Positions 12,116 through 22,447 of a stretch of DNA of 64,000 nucleotides are shown one piece after another; the stretch's first letter is position 1, and each line of letters opens with the position of its first letter. The DNA is from Purpureocillium takamizusanense. Its lineage: Eukaryota; Ascomycota; Sordariomycetes; Hypocreales; Ophiocordycipitaceae. The DNA is taken from positions 248,001-312,000 of the forward strand of contig NC_063080.1 of the NCBI RefSeq assembly GCF_022605165.1, given 5' to 3'. The notes under the pieces are model-generated. The model was not told the origin of the DNA and did no database searches. It worked only from the letters and a program-made list of their open reading frames with translations. Both the position numbers and the translations under genes were made by a program.

Positions 12116-13535
12116 CTAAATCCTCGCCTGCTCCGGCTTCTTCACCTCGACAATCATCTTGCCCATGTTGACGCCCCTATACAGGTCCACCAGGGCGCGC
12201 TCCGCGACCTCGAGCCCGCCAGGGACGACGTGCTCGGCCTTTTTGAGGCGGCCGTCGGCGAGCCAGGCGGCGAGCTCGCGGCGGGCGCGCGGGTAGTCGG
12301 CGGCGTGGTCGAAGACGATGAAGCCCTGCATGCGGATGCGCATGGTGATGATCTTGGAGAAGTTGCGCGGCCCCTGCGGGGTGGAGGTGTTGTACTGGCT
12401 GATGAGGCCGCACTCGACGAAGCGGGCGTGCTCTTTGGCCCGGCCGAGGGCCATGTCGAGGATCTTGCCGCCGACTGTGAATGCCAGCCCACCAGATAAG
12501 ACGTCAGTTGCTTTGTTCAACATATAAAATGACCCCTCGTGGGAGTAAGGGGGCTGAGGCTGGGGTGAAGCAGCGTGTCCCATGAGACGAGTTCAAGGGG
12601 GTGAAAGGGAGAGAGGGAGAGAGTATATTCGCACCATTATCAAAGTAGACGTCAATATACGACTTGGTCTCCTCGCGGAACCGCCTCTCAAAGTCCTCAG
12701 CCTTGTAGTTGAGCGCCACGTCGAACCCCAGCTCCTCCTCGAGCCAGCGACACTTGCTGTCCTCGCCGCACACGCCGACGACGCGCGCGCCCGCAATCTT
12801 GGCGATCTGCCCCGCGACGCTTCCCGTGGCGCCCGCCGCGCCCGACACCACGACCAGCTCGCCCGGCCGGGGCGCCGCGATGTTGGCCATGCCGACCCAC
12901 GCGGTCAGGCTCGTCACGCCCAGCGACGAGAGCATGTCGACGGGCGAGGAGAGACCGGGGAAGTGCGACGCGGGCTCAAAGTCGGGCTCGCGCAGGATCG
13001 CGTACTCGGTCCAGCCGGCCGTGGAGGCGGACACGTAGTCCCCCAGGCGGGCCTTGGGGGTGCGCGAGGCGAGGACGCGGCAGGCGGCGAGGCCGCGCAT
13101 CTTTTCGCCAATCTTGACGGGCGGGACGTACGAGCGGGCGTCTATATTTTTCATGAACCGTGTCATACCACTTGACCGTCAGTAAAGGTTCCGTCATTAT
13201 TACACAGATGAGAATGATGCCAAATTTTTTTTTTATTTTTATTTTTTTATTTTTATTTTTTGTTTTTTGATCCCCAAGTATGATGCATCATGGGAGTCAT
13301 TGATGGGACGTATCAAGTCTTAGGCGAGCGAAGCGAGGACAGAAAAAAACGTACCGCTCAGCCAGCCGCGCATGGCCGGGTCCAGCGACAGGTACAGCAC
13401 CTCGACAAGGACTTGTCCGTCCTTTAGGTCCTCGGCCGTAGGCGCCGGCGCCGTGACGTGCTTGAAGGTGCGGCCGGGGATGATGTCGTCGACGGGGCGC
13501 TCGGCCAGCACGACGGAGAGGTTCTGGCGAGCCAT
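12116..13535 (-). CDS. NADPH-dependent medium-chain reductase (alkenal/one oxidoreductase-like)
   Basis: Zinc-less MDR-family enzyme related to leukotriene B4 dehydrogenase and curcumin reductase; reduces activated double bonds with NADPH, soluble. Model: exons 13535-13355, 13141-12635 and 12474-12116; 348 residues. Joining exon 1 (LSLDPAMRGWLS) to DARSYVPPVKIGEKMRG, and YFDN to VGGKILDMAL, gives uninterrupted family sequence. The Rossmann motif SGAAGATGSVAGQIAKIAGA is seen at about residue 160, with the substrate-side MRGW and final GKMIVEVKKPE. The ATG at 13535 is the first in frame. Intron 1 holds an A/T homopolymer tract. Fungal copies often work in detoxification; no specific substrate can be read. 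Confidence 0.85.
13221..13268. repeat. A/T homopolymer tract inside intron 1 of the MDR gene
   Basis: On the plus strand nearly pure T with scattered A, about 48 bases. It lies within the inferred intron and does not touch the splice signals. Confidence 0.8.
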
Positions 13536-14691
13536 GGTCAATGGGCCCTTGTAATTTAGAGCAATTGAATAGGGAAAAAACTGGCAGTGAACGACTTTTG
13601 CTCTTGTGACTGCTTTTCGAATTTATGAGATCAAATGGAGTTGTGGGAGTTCATGCCGAGGTCATGATATGTGAAGTGACATTACTGTCAAGTCCGCCGC
13701 CTCCACAAAAGTCCAGTCCCGCGCGGAGATTCCATCGTTCGCAAGCCCAGCTTCGGCGGGGCCGACGGCGCCCCCCATCGTAGATGCCGAGGCTCGCCGG
13801 GTGCCACTGCCTACCGGGGCAACAAGTCCGATGCGCCATGCTTGCGCCGTGGCATCGATCCGACGTCCACGGTGCTCGCCGGCGTGATGCTGCGTTACAT
13901 GTATCCCGGATGGTAGGACGAATGCCGCTCACGGGGTTAGATGTTGATTGATTGATTGATGTGACGGCGCGCGCAGCGTGTCGCGATCGGTGCCTCGGGA
14001 GTTGATAGAGTGCGTCGACGCAGCTCTGTGGTATGGGGACGCCGGGCTCTACGTGTATGTACCTCGTATAGTTGTGATCCTTTCGGCGGGCTGGAGCATT
14101 GACGGTACGTGTAATGCGCGCGATTGTGTGTTGACGCGAGGTTGACTCGGGGAGCCATGCATGGGTTGATGGTTGACGATGGATGATGGCGGGGCCGTGT
14201 CGGCGTCTGATGCTTTTTACATGTCCTCGTTACGCGCACCGGACATGAATACTGCATAGCAGCATCTAGTCGCCGTTGCAGCCGGGCAACGAAGACGTCA
14301 TGTTGATGATCGGGGTTCGGGGTTGGACGAGCCTCGATTTGATGTCAAGGGAGAAATACGTCATGTTGCGCAGCTGCACGTCGCGCAAGCCATCACGAAC
14401 ACCTGCATCGGAGACATGGCCTCTCAGGTGAGCTGCTGAATTGCACATACCACTGGACATGTAGGAAGAAAAACTTACCTTGAAGCTCTTCGGTCGGACT
14501 TGGACATCTACTGTCGACAGTCGCCACGCATTGCATGGGGACGTCAGCACTTTGACAAGACTGCGATGGGAATGGATCAACCATATGTTTGTACTTAAGT
14601 TACAGGCGGTCTTGCGGCGGGCACCATATGTATTCTGCCTGCTTTCTTCAACGTTGAGACTTAGGACCGTGTAGCACCCACGTACATAAAT
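13536..14691. other. Intergenic region
   Basis: No supported gene in 1.2 kb. It holds the upstream side of the MDR gene and the 3' side of the hydrolase gene. A short ATTGATTGATTG repeat occurs at 13950-13960. Open frames of about 100 codons at 13937-14257 and 14266-14580 show no recognisable feature. Confidence 0.5.
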
Positions 14692-16218
14692 CTATAGCTC
14701 GCCCGGCGTCTTCACAACCATGTTGTCGAGGTCAAACGGCTCTCTCACCCTCTTGGTGCACTTGCCGTTCCCATCCCTCTCCGCCTTCTCCCTCCCCTTC
14801 ACCCCCTGAGCCTCGTCGAAGCGCGCGTTGATCCACGGCACCCACTCGGACAGCGAGGCCGCCACGACGGGCGAGTGCCCCATCCCCGGATACACGCTCA
14901 GGTGCACCTCGTTGCCCGCCTCGCACGCCCGCTCCACCGCCTCGGCCGTCGTCGCCGGCAGCACCGTCGTGTCGTTTGCGCCCTGCACGACGAGCATGGG
15001 TGCCGACGTCCGGGCACCGGCCAGCGCGGGGGCCGTCCGGGCCTGCCACGCGAGGTACACGGGCCAGTCCCTCGCCAGCCTCTCGCGCGACAGGATCTGC
15101 CCCTTGCTCAGGTCCGCGACCATGCCGAGCGTGCCGCCGACGCACATCTGCGCCTCCTCGGCGAGCGCCATGCGGCTCTCCATCTGGTCCGTCAGGATGG
15201 TGCTGCCGTTGTACGACGGCGTGACGCGTCGCACCAGCTCCGGCAGCAGCGGCACGAAGTCCGCGTAGGGGAGGCTGTCGTACCCGCCGAGCAGCATGTC
15301 GACGACGTACGTCGCCGGCGCGATGGCCACGGTCCCGACGTACCCGCTGCTGCTGCTGCTTCCCCTGTTGTCGGCACCGTGGCGGCTGCTCTTCACGTAG
15401 TCGCCCTCGGCGAGCTTCCACACGACGCCGCCGCCTTGCGAGTGCCCGACGCCGAACCACTCCTCGGAGAGCAGCCCCGGGAAGGCCTTGCGCGCGGCGA
15501 CGGTCGAGTAGTACACGTCGGTGGCCTGCACGTCGAAGCTGAGGAACTTGTGCGTCGTGTAGTTGTTGCCGATGCCCGCGTAGTCGGTGCCCACGACGGC
15601 GTAGCCCTGGTCCAGGAGCGCCTGCCAGGCCGTCGGGTCGTAGAGCGTCGGGCTGTTGGACGGCGCGCAGCCGGCGTAGATGCCGCTGGTGCCGTGCGCC
15701 CACGCCGCGAGCCGGAAGCGACCTGCCGCCGTGCTGTTGTTGTTGTTGTTGCTGTTGGTGTTGTTGCTGCCAGGGGGGTTCATGTTCATGCCACCACCAT
15801 CACCACCGGCGGTGCCGCCGTTCCTCGTGAGCTGCTGCTGCACGGGCGCCGCATAAGGAAACGCCACGTACCCTGTCACGGGCACCAGCGACCCGTCATA
15901 GTCGACCGACGAGTACTGGATCCTGTACACCGTCGTACCGGGCTTGACGTCCAGGGAAGACGCGTTGACGGGCGCGAGCTTGAGCAGCTCGCCGCCGGCC
16001 TGCGCCCCGGAGAAGTTGGCCGCCGTCTCGTAAAACCCAAAGTCAAAGTCGGAGCCGAAGAATTCGAGGTCGTGGCCTTGCGTCGTCTTCTCGTACGTCG
16101 CCTGGCACTCGGCGCCGCAGGCGTGCGCGCTGGCCTGGTCGGCGGTGATGTTGAAGTCGCAGGCCCGCCGGGCCGACGCCAGGGAGACGAGGCCCGCGAG
16201 GAGGAGAGAGTTGATCAT
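14692..16218 (-). CDS. Secreted alpha/beta hydrolase (secretory lipase/esterase-like)
   Basis: Extracellular serine hydrolase, single exon, 508 residues. Residues 1-16 (MINSLLLAGLVSLASA) are a signal peptide. The nucleophile elbow GHSQGG is at about 256-261, a candidate acid is the aspartate in VVQGANDTTV near 416, and the histidine lies in YPGMGHSP near 445, in the order expected of the fold. Upstream, AAWAHGTSG supplies an oxyanion-type loop. Several NxT/NxS sites and many cysteines fit secretion. An Asn/Ser/Gly-rich insert (residues about 145-165) is coded by AAC/AGC repeats. The layout resembles fungal secretory lipases; the substrate is not determined. Confidence 0.8.
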   Translation of the reverse strand: MINSLLLAGLVSLASARRACDFNITADQASAHACGAECQATYEKTTQGHDLEFFGSDFDFGFYETAANFSGAQAGGELLKLAPVNASSLDVKPGTTVYRIQYSSVDYDGSLVPVTGYVAFPYAAPVQQQLTRNGGTAGGDGGGMNMNPPGSNNTNSNNNNNSTAAGRFRLAAWAHGTSGIYAGCAPSNSPTLYDPTAWQALLDQGYAVVGTDYAGIGNNYTTHKFLSFDVQATDVYYSTVAARKAFPGLLSEEWFGVGHSQGGGVVWKLAEGDYVKSSRHGADNRGSSSSSGYVGTVAIAPATYVVDMLLGGYDSLPYADFVPLLPELVRRVTPSYNGSTILTDQMESRMALAEEAQMCVGGTLGMVADLSKGQILSRERLARDWPVYLAWQARTAPALAGARTSAPMLVVQGANDTTVLPATTAEAVERACEAGNEVHLSVYPGMGHSPVVAASLSEWVPWINARFDEAQGVKGREKAERDGNGKCTKRVREPFDLDNMVVKTPGEL

Positions 16219-16299
16219 GGTGAGAGGTGCGTGCGATGACTCGGATGCTCAGATGCTGCGATCTGGGCTTGGTGCGGCGGCATCCCGGGGGGGGGGGGG

Positions 16300-16305
16300 T
16301 TTATA
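16300..16305 (-). promoter_or_regulatory. TATA box of the secreted hydrolase gene
   Basis: TATAAA on the minus strand, 82 bases upstream of the ATG at 16218, followed towards the gene by a C homopolymer (G run on the plus strand at 16287-16299). Position and strand fit a core promoter; no transcription start is known. Confidence 0.5.
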
Positions 16306-16849
16306 CGCGCTCGCTGTCTGTTCCACAACCTGATTGTGCGTCTACATGCTGCTATTGATGATGACGCTATATCAGCGGTGGCTCAGTCTGGTTTCGAAAA
16401 CCCTCCGGCCCGGCCACTTCTTGTTTCCCCAATATAACTATCAACTATTGTCTGAGACATGAAGCCCAGTCCCGGAGCGGCACATGCGGAGCACGCACCA
16501 CGAACATCTGCCGCGTGTTAGTTCGCCCTCTACAGTGCACGATATAGACCAAGTGATGCCTCTGATGCAACCCCAGTCGTCGTCGGCATCGAGGCTAATC
16601 GATGAATGACGACATTGGGCGACATGTATGGTCCCTTCCTGCTCCACGCCAGGCGGCAGTGCCAACGGTGTACGCCAAATGTGTTAGTGACGTCCCCCCG
16701 CTCCACGGAGATGGCATGTCTAGCACCGGCGCCCGCGGTCGGCGGCGGTGACGGGGTCAAGGCTCCACATTCAAGGCAACGGAGCGGGCGTGGCTAAGGC
16801 CGGGCAGGAATTGAGCATCCCCGAGGGGCCGAGAGCCCGAGCGGCCGAC

Positions 16850-17415
16850 ATGGAAACATGGACGCACCGGATGTGTCTTTGCGACACGTTGGCGCGTGAA
16901 CATGAAGGCACTGCACTCATGGCGTATACCTCAGCATTAATGTTTTATAGAAGGCTCTCCTACATTGAAAGCAAAGGTAAAGATCCTGCCAATACCAGCG
17001 TAGGTGCGGGTTCTGGAATGATTGAGCTCAAAATTCGAGGAGCTGATATGTCGTCGCGGTTTCATTTCATGTTGTCAGTGTAGTCAACTTTCAAGGCGGT
17101 AAGTTGCAATGGTTGTGTGAGTGTGTTGGAGTGTGTTGTTGCTGGTAAACATGAAGTGGGTGTATGTTGCCATGGGGGAAATCATACATTAAGGTTGCTC
17201 TGCTGCCGTCAGTCCAGAACGTGCGCAGGAGCGTACTGGATCTCTCATTCGCTCTGGCCAAAACCTATTTAATGGCAAAGGTATATCGAGAGCAACTTGT
17301 TAAGGAGACAGGTGATCGCGTTCGGCGGGGCGGAATTGAAAGCGCCATGGCGGCTATTCGTCACTTCATTCGCAACATCACTAGGAACCTGGGATTCAAG
17401 ACTGAAGAGTCATAA
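16850..17415 (+). CDS. Possible small gene or gene remnant, unrecognised
   Basis: Two stretches look protein-like but are not joined convincingly. The first, from the ATG at 16850, begins METWTHRMCLCDTLAREHEG and may leave at a GTAAAG donor at 16977. The second, in an open frame ending at the TAA at 17413-17415, is helix-rich and basic (SFALAKTYLMAKVYREQLVK, then AMAAIRHFIRNITRNLGF). Base composition is less GC-rich than in neighbouring genes. I do not recognise a family, and no single intron joins the two halves cleanly. It may be a real multi-exon gene or a decayed one. Confidence 0.2.
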
Positions 17416-17525
17416 ACGTTACTGGCCCGGAAATCTATAAGAAGAGCGTCATCCCTTTCCAAAATGATGCTGCAGTATTAAGACAGTATTCCTTCTGTAA
17501 CAACCGTTGTGTGCACCTCAATACC

Positions 17526-18116
17526 ATGACCACCGATACTGTCAGTCTCCATTTCAAAGCCCTCACTCAATGCACGCAGTCATCGCCAGATGCGAGCTAG
17601 CTAACATTCACGTCCTGTCAGGGTACGCAACTCCCCACCACCCTCCGGGTGCGCGCCCTCCCCTCGCCCCTCGACCTGTCCAAGCTTGCCGCCATGCCAC
17701 CACCTTCGACCAAGACCATCACGGCCGACGAGGAAAACGCCTTCCCCTGCCGCCGCTGCCTCAAGGACGCCGCCATCGGGGACCAGATGCTCCTCACGCC
17801 GTACGACCCCTTCCTCGGCGACAGTCCGTACCGCCAGCCCGGTCCCATCTTTGTGCACCTCGACCCGGCGGCGTGCAAGGTCTACGAGCCGGACGACGCG
17901 AACGGGAACAGGCTCCCGGAGCAGCTGCGCAAAAGGCTCCTCTCGGTGCGTGCCTTTGGCGCGGACCACTGCTTGGTGGATGCGGACGTGGTGCCGGGGG
18001 AGCAGCTGGCTGGCGTGGCGGAGAGGATGATGGGGGATGGGGCGGTGGAGTACATTCATGTTCATAACGCGAGGCCGGGGTGCTTTGCGGCTCGGATAGA
18101 GCGGGTAGAGGCGTAG
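17526..18116 (+). CDS. DUF1203-like protein
   Basis: Small soluble protein of unknown function, 169 residues. Model: exon 1 17526-17540 (MTTDT), intron 17541-17621 (GTCAGT donor, CTAAC branch site, CAG acceptor), exon 2 17622-18116. The spliced start continues GTQLPTTLRVRALP. The core FPCRRCLKDAAIGDQMLL, then DSPYRQPGPIFVHLDP, matches the order of segments I know from DUF1203 proteins, which occur in bacteria and some fungi. The C-terminal YIHVHNARPGCFAARIERV also fits. The GTCAGT donor is slightly weak; otherwise translation could start at 17694. Sporadic occurrence in fungi suggests old transfer from bacteria, which is unproven here. Confidence 0.6.
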
Positions 18117-19360
18117 AACTAGACCCTTACATAAAGAACACTTAGGTTGATTGTCTTGGACCGAACTACATGTAGCTCTATCTTGCACTTTCGAGGCGTC
18201 CGTTGACGGTAGTGTTAGAGGCAAGAGACCCGCAGACTGTTTGCGTGTCACTTCAATACATGCAGTGTGGAGGCCAATGTAGTTCTGGCCGATTTCATGT
18301 TGTGTTAGTGTCTAATTCAAGGTGAGTGATGTGGCTGCTCATGCCGTTACCATTGAGGTTCACTCCCACGTCATTAATGTAGAAGGGAGGGAAACAGTAG
18401 ATCAGTAATACATGTCAAGTCAGCCAGTTACGGTCTTCTTAATTTCACTCAAACAACAATCATGAAAATTGGAATGCCAATGAGTAACTCACCTCATCGA
18501 GCAGCTAGGACGACGCAGTTTCTACTCGAGCCCTCTAGCGTCGTACAGCTTTCCTCATTCAACACTCTCGGCTCTTCTTGTTTCGAGCTTGCTAGATACG
18601 GGAAACTACTGCGAGCACGAGATAATGTACATCAATAATACAACCGCTACCGCCAGTGAATGCACCGCGCGTTTGACGTATTAGCTCACGTCTCCTTCCA
18701 CCAATGGCCATGACCCTCATCGGCCCCTTCAAGCGTACTAATGACGGCAGAGCAACTATCGGCTCGTCGGGCACGCGACCATCGTCAACGGCGTAGAGTG
18801 AGCGCTCGGTCGTCAATATTCCCGGCGATGCAAGTTCCCGTATGTGCTGCATGTTCGTGCTGTTAGCGCACAGGTTTCGGATCGTCTTTCTGGCCGTCTG
18901 ACCCCCCTCCGGGACATGAGCCGGGCCGCCCCTGGGACTTGACGGGATGCGCGAACCGCCAAAATGCCACCGCGATGGGGCCGAAGCTGATGCGGGATTG
19001 TGTGCGGGGTGCATGCTTAGCCGGGCGGGTATACGCAGATTGTCATGTATGTTTGAGGACAACCTGGTTGTGGATGATGCAGCACGCCGGCCGGTTGATA
19101 GCTTGAGGGCGTGACAGTTGAGGCGCGATAGCACGCACTGTCATCTCCGATGAGCCGCCGATCGTGCCATTCGGTGGAAGAGCGGTATTGAGAGAGGATA
19201 GACAGACCGGAGTGATTTGGGAAGCATGGTGGTCAACGTCAACGTGAATTTATATAACATCAGTTGGATTCCTGGTGTCTGGTCACGCTCAATCGAACCT
19301 CCCGAGCCGCCAGACCTTCTCCAATACAACATCAAATCATTCCAAGAACCCAGTCCTACC
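18117..19360. other. Intergenic region
   Basis: No supported gene. A 180-codon open frame on the minus strand (18592-19134) has no signal peptide, domain or biased composition and is not called. The last about 110 bases contain the TATA element of the following peptide gene. Confidence 0.45.
19251..19257 (+). promoter_or_regulatory. TATA box of the cysteine-rich peptide gene
   Basis: TATATAA, 104 bases upstream of the ATG at 19361, on the coding strand. It is the only TATA-like run nearby and supports the small multi-exon gene as a real transcription unit. Confidence 0.5.
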
Positions 19361-19839
19361 ATGCGCTTTATAGCCGTTGTTGCTGTTCTCTTTGCCGGCC
19401 TGGCTGCCGCGCAGCCCGTCGAGGACGGAGACTCACTGGTATGGTCACTTTGAACATTGATGTCTCGCCAAGCTATCTGATCCTGTACTAACCAACGGCC
19501 TGGTGTGTAGGTTGCCCGAGCCTGCAAGCATGGTACGACAAGCAAATCCTGAGTCCTTTCCGACCGGTCTTCGAGTCTTGTCAATATTTTGACCTGGTTT
19601 CGTTGCGTGTATACTGATGGTCTGACGGTTTGTGACGTATAGAGGCCTGCGCCAATGCGTGCTGTGTGTCGCACGGGGGATGCAACTCCTTGAACTGCGG
19701 TACCTCCTGGGTGAGTCTTGTTTCCCTCTCTTCACATCGATGGCCGTGTCGGGTCCGAGAGTATAAAATAGAATCGATACTGACGGAACTGCAGTGCACC
19801 TCGGCAGGAAAGTGCCACTGCGACTGCCACTACGGCTGA
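19361..19839 (+). CDS. Secreted ten-cysteine peptide, defensin-like
   Basis: Predicted secreted peptide of 70 residues in four exons: 19361-19438, 19511-19532, 19643-19710, 19795-19839. All three introns have good ends (GTATGG/TAG, GTACGA/TAG, GTGAGT/CAG) and consistent phase. Residues 1-17 are a classic signal peptide (MRFIAVVAVLFAGLAAA). Cysteines fall at 31, 36, 40, 41, 47, 52, 57, 63, 65 and 67: ten in 37 residues. The C-x3-C (36-40) followed by GGC and GKCHC recalls the C-x3-C / C-x-C skeleton of CS-alpha-beta defensins, with extra cysteines. Function (antimicrobial peptide or effector) is inference. The 22-base second exon would make gene finders miss it. Confidence 0.65.
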
Positions 19840-19948
19840 GTTCGAGCATTTGATCAGATGGAATCTCGGATAACGTAGTACAAGTACTACCATAGTCGAT
19901 CCTATAGAGTCTGCCGTCTGTATAATCTACCAACAGACTGTCAATTGA

Positions 19949-20597
19949 CTACTCTTGCGCCCTTAATTCGTGCCTGGTGCCCCCGTCTTTCATGTTGTGT
20001 CTCGAGGACGCAGTCTCCCTCCGGGAGCATGGCCCCTCGTGCAGCACCCTGTGCGCAGGCGCCCTCCCACCGCTAAAGGGAATCTGCAGCGCGACAGACG
20101 GCCTGTCCATGGGATACTCGGTGATGTGGCCCTCGCCGGCGACATCGTCTGCGATGATCAGTGCGTCGGCGTCGCCAGCCGTCACCCACAGCTCATCCCC
20201 GCCCCGGGGGAGCGTGATGTGCGCCTGCCCGGAGAGCAGGGCAAAGAACCTAGAAACGGACGTTCAGCATGCGATTGTATTGCAGTAACATCGCGCACGG
20301 CGCAAAAGGTCAAGGTCTCGACGGTGCGTACATGGAGTGCGGGGGGTTGTGGATGCCCTCGCTGGAGCGCGCGGGGAGGACCACGTAGGAGACGTTGGAC
20401 ACGCGTGCGAATTCGGGAATGGCCTGGCCGGTCGTGGGGTACTGCGTAAAGGGCGCGGCCATTTCCCAGCACTGGAAGCCGGCGGAGCCGTCGGCGCGGG
20501 AGACGACGGCGTGGAGTCGGAGGTGCTCGTGCTGTGCGAGGGCGAGGGCGAGGGCGAGGGCGATCCATAGACATGAAGATAGTAGCGCGGGTTTCAT
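19949..20597 (-). CDS. Secreted cupin-like small protein
   Basis: Predicted extracellular protein of 188 residues. Model: exons 20597-20332 and 20249-19949; the intron (GTACGC donor, CTAG acceptor) splits the ATG codon of HSMFFALLSGQAHITLP. The signal peptide MKPALLSSCLWIALALALAL contains a repeated ALA-type stretch coded by a GCCCTC repeat. The body reads like a single-domain cupin: GFQCWEMAAPF, NVSYVVLPARSSEGIHNPPH, ALLSGQAHITLPRGGDELWV, SVALQIPFSG. The glycine turns and GxxHxPPH-type segment fit a beta-barrel, but a full metal-binding set (two HxH/E/H) is not evident. It converges with the cysteine-rich peptide gene, 109 bases between stop codons. Known relatives in ascomycetes are uncharacterised small secreted proteins. 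Confidence 0.7.
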
Positions 20598-22447
20598 GCT
20601 TTTTGTTGTTTGGAAGTCTAGAGTGGATGATAGAGATGCATGTGTCGTGATGCGGTTCGTACATGTGAAAGTTGCATGGGTATGTAGTTGATGTGATGTT
20701 GATGTGGCTGCACCAACCCGTAATTGACGTGGAGCAGACATCAATTGATGTGATGACGTCGCGCAGCGATTTCGGACATGTCTTTTACGCCCTACTGCAG
20801 AACCACTGGCAGCAACTATACGAAAAAGTAAATAGAATCTTAACACTGAAAGTAGAGCACCCAACCGTGATTGGGCGCGATTCATGCCTTACTTCGCAAC
20901 TTGCTAATAAGAGTGCATGCCAACTATGCTGCTTTCTTTCTCAAATCCGGATTAAAATGCGAGCGCAAAGCCAGAGAGAGGGGTCAGGGGCAGATTGATG
21001 CTATTGTTCTAAGCCCACACACATGTGCGCGTTCAGTCTAGACGCACTTCCAGCTTCAATGTTGACTGACACCTTGCGCCCTTTATTTCGCTGAACATGT
21101 GTTTCCATCCATCGCGTCGCCCAGCGCCGGCATTGCATAGACTACATGTCCAATTTCAGTTTCGTGTCGCATCAGGCAGAGGTAGACGGACTGATTGACG
21201 TCAGCGAGCGCTCAATTGAACTGTTTCCAGTCGCCTCGCTCACATCACTGGTTCAGCATCTGCGCTGTTCAACCGGGCCTGAAATGCGACTTACGTATAA
21301 AAACTGAATGCGTAGCTTTCAATCAGCTCAAAAGTGAGAACAAACGGATGCCCTGTCCGCGTGCATTCCTTCTGCACACAACATGAACATGAACCTCTTC
21401 GAGCGTTGAGTCCCTGACCAATCAGGTCTAACAGGCCGTAGCGGGACTGGACTCTTTTCAACATGTTGCCCATATTCTTCATCTCAAAGGGCATCAACTG
21501 CGCACGCGCGGGCTGATTGTGCTGCCGGTGCGGTCTTCATGCCCTCCCCATTGTTGCGTTCAATATTGTTCCAGCCGTTTGCTCGAGCGCGACACAGAGT
21601 AGGTAACTCACCGTCTGTACAAGTGCAGCAAGCCACACAAATCCCATCAAACATCACATCAGTGACTCAACGATCAATGTCCGTTTGCCCCGTGTCATCC
21701 ATTGTCTCCATGCCGCTTCAGTGTTCTGAACTAGATGTATTCATTTTGTAACAATGGGCCACATCAGCCCGTCGGTGAATAAGGTCTATGCCAGACCCAA
21801 ATAGGTGCCTTAGCTGCCAGCGCAGGTGTTGAATAGGAAACCGATGGACCAGAAGCGGGCGCCGCGAGTCTGTTCATGCTCACCGATCAGCCGGCGGACA
21901 TGACCTCGCGGGCCGTTTGCGTGGACCGCCCATTTGCACTTCTCCCCGACTTCACCTCTTCTTCTCCAGTCTCCAGTCTCTTCACGCTGCAGTCGTCAGT
22001 GTTCGTATTTGCACCTCACGAGATACTCATCGCGTTGCTGCGCCTGCATCTTGCCTTGCCTTGCATTGACATTCGAGCACATCACACATATCAAATCATT
22101 ACGGACAGTCTCTTGCCTTGCAACTTCGAAGCAGACTCTAGCCTCGTGGCGTTGAGGATAGCTCTTGCGTTGTCCTGACCCTTTCTTCACTCTGCCGACT
22201 GGAGTTCAGCTTCATGCTCTTTCGTTTCTGATTCCTGACCTGTCCATCTCGACTCGCACGCTCTAGCAGCGGAATCTCAATCACATCAACTACACTCCGT
22301 CGAGATAGAACTGTGACATGGGTTGCAGAGGACACAGCCCCGGTCCAGTCTCTGATCACGAAGTATTCAATTCGTTCTCAGCCCGCCTCCGCTCGCAGAC
22401 TACCTTCCAGGTGTCCAGACGTCAAACTACGCAAAGGAGAGAACACA
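20598..22447. other. Intergenic region
   Basis: 1.85 kb without a supported gene; no open frame above about 110 codons. It carries the upstream sides of the divergent cupin-like and zinc-knuckle genes. No repeat or RNA gene was recognised. Confidence 0.5.

Noticed and set aside
14875..16239. 454-codon frame antisense to the secreted hydrolase
   Set aside because: Composition is R/A/H/V shadow of a GC-rich gene; the sense strand has signal peptide and catalytic triad.
18592..19134. 180-codon minus-strand frame
   Set aside because: No recognisable feature and no supporting neighbour signal; could be real but cannot be supported.
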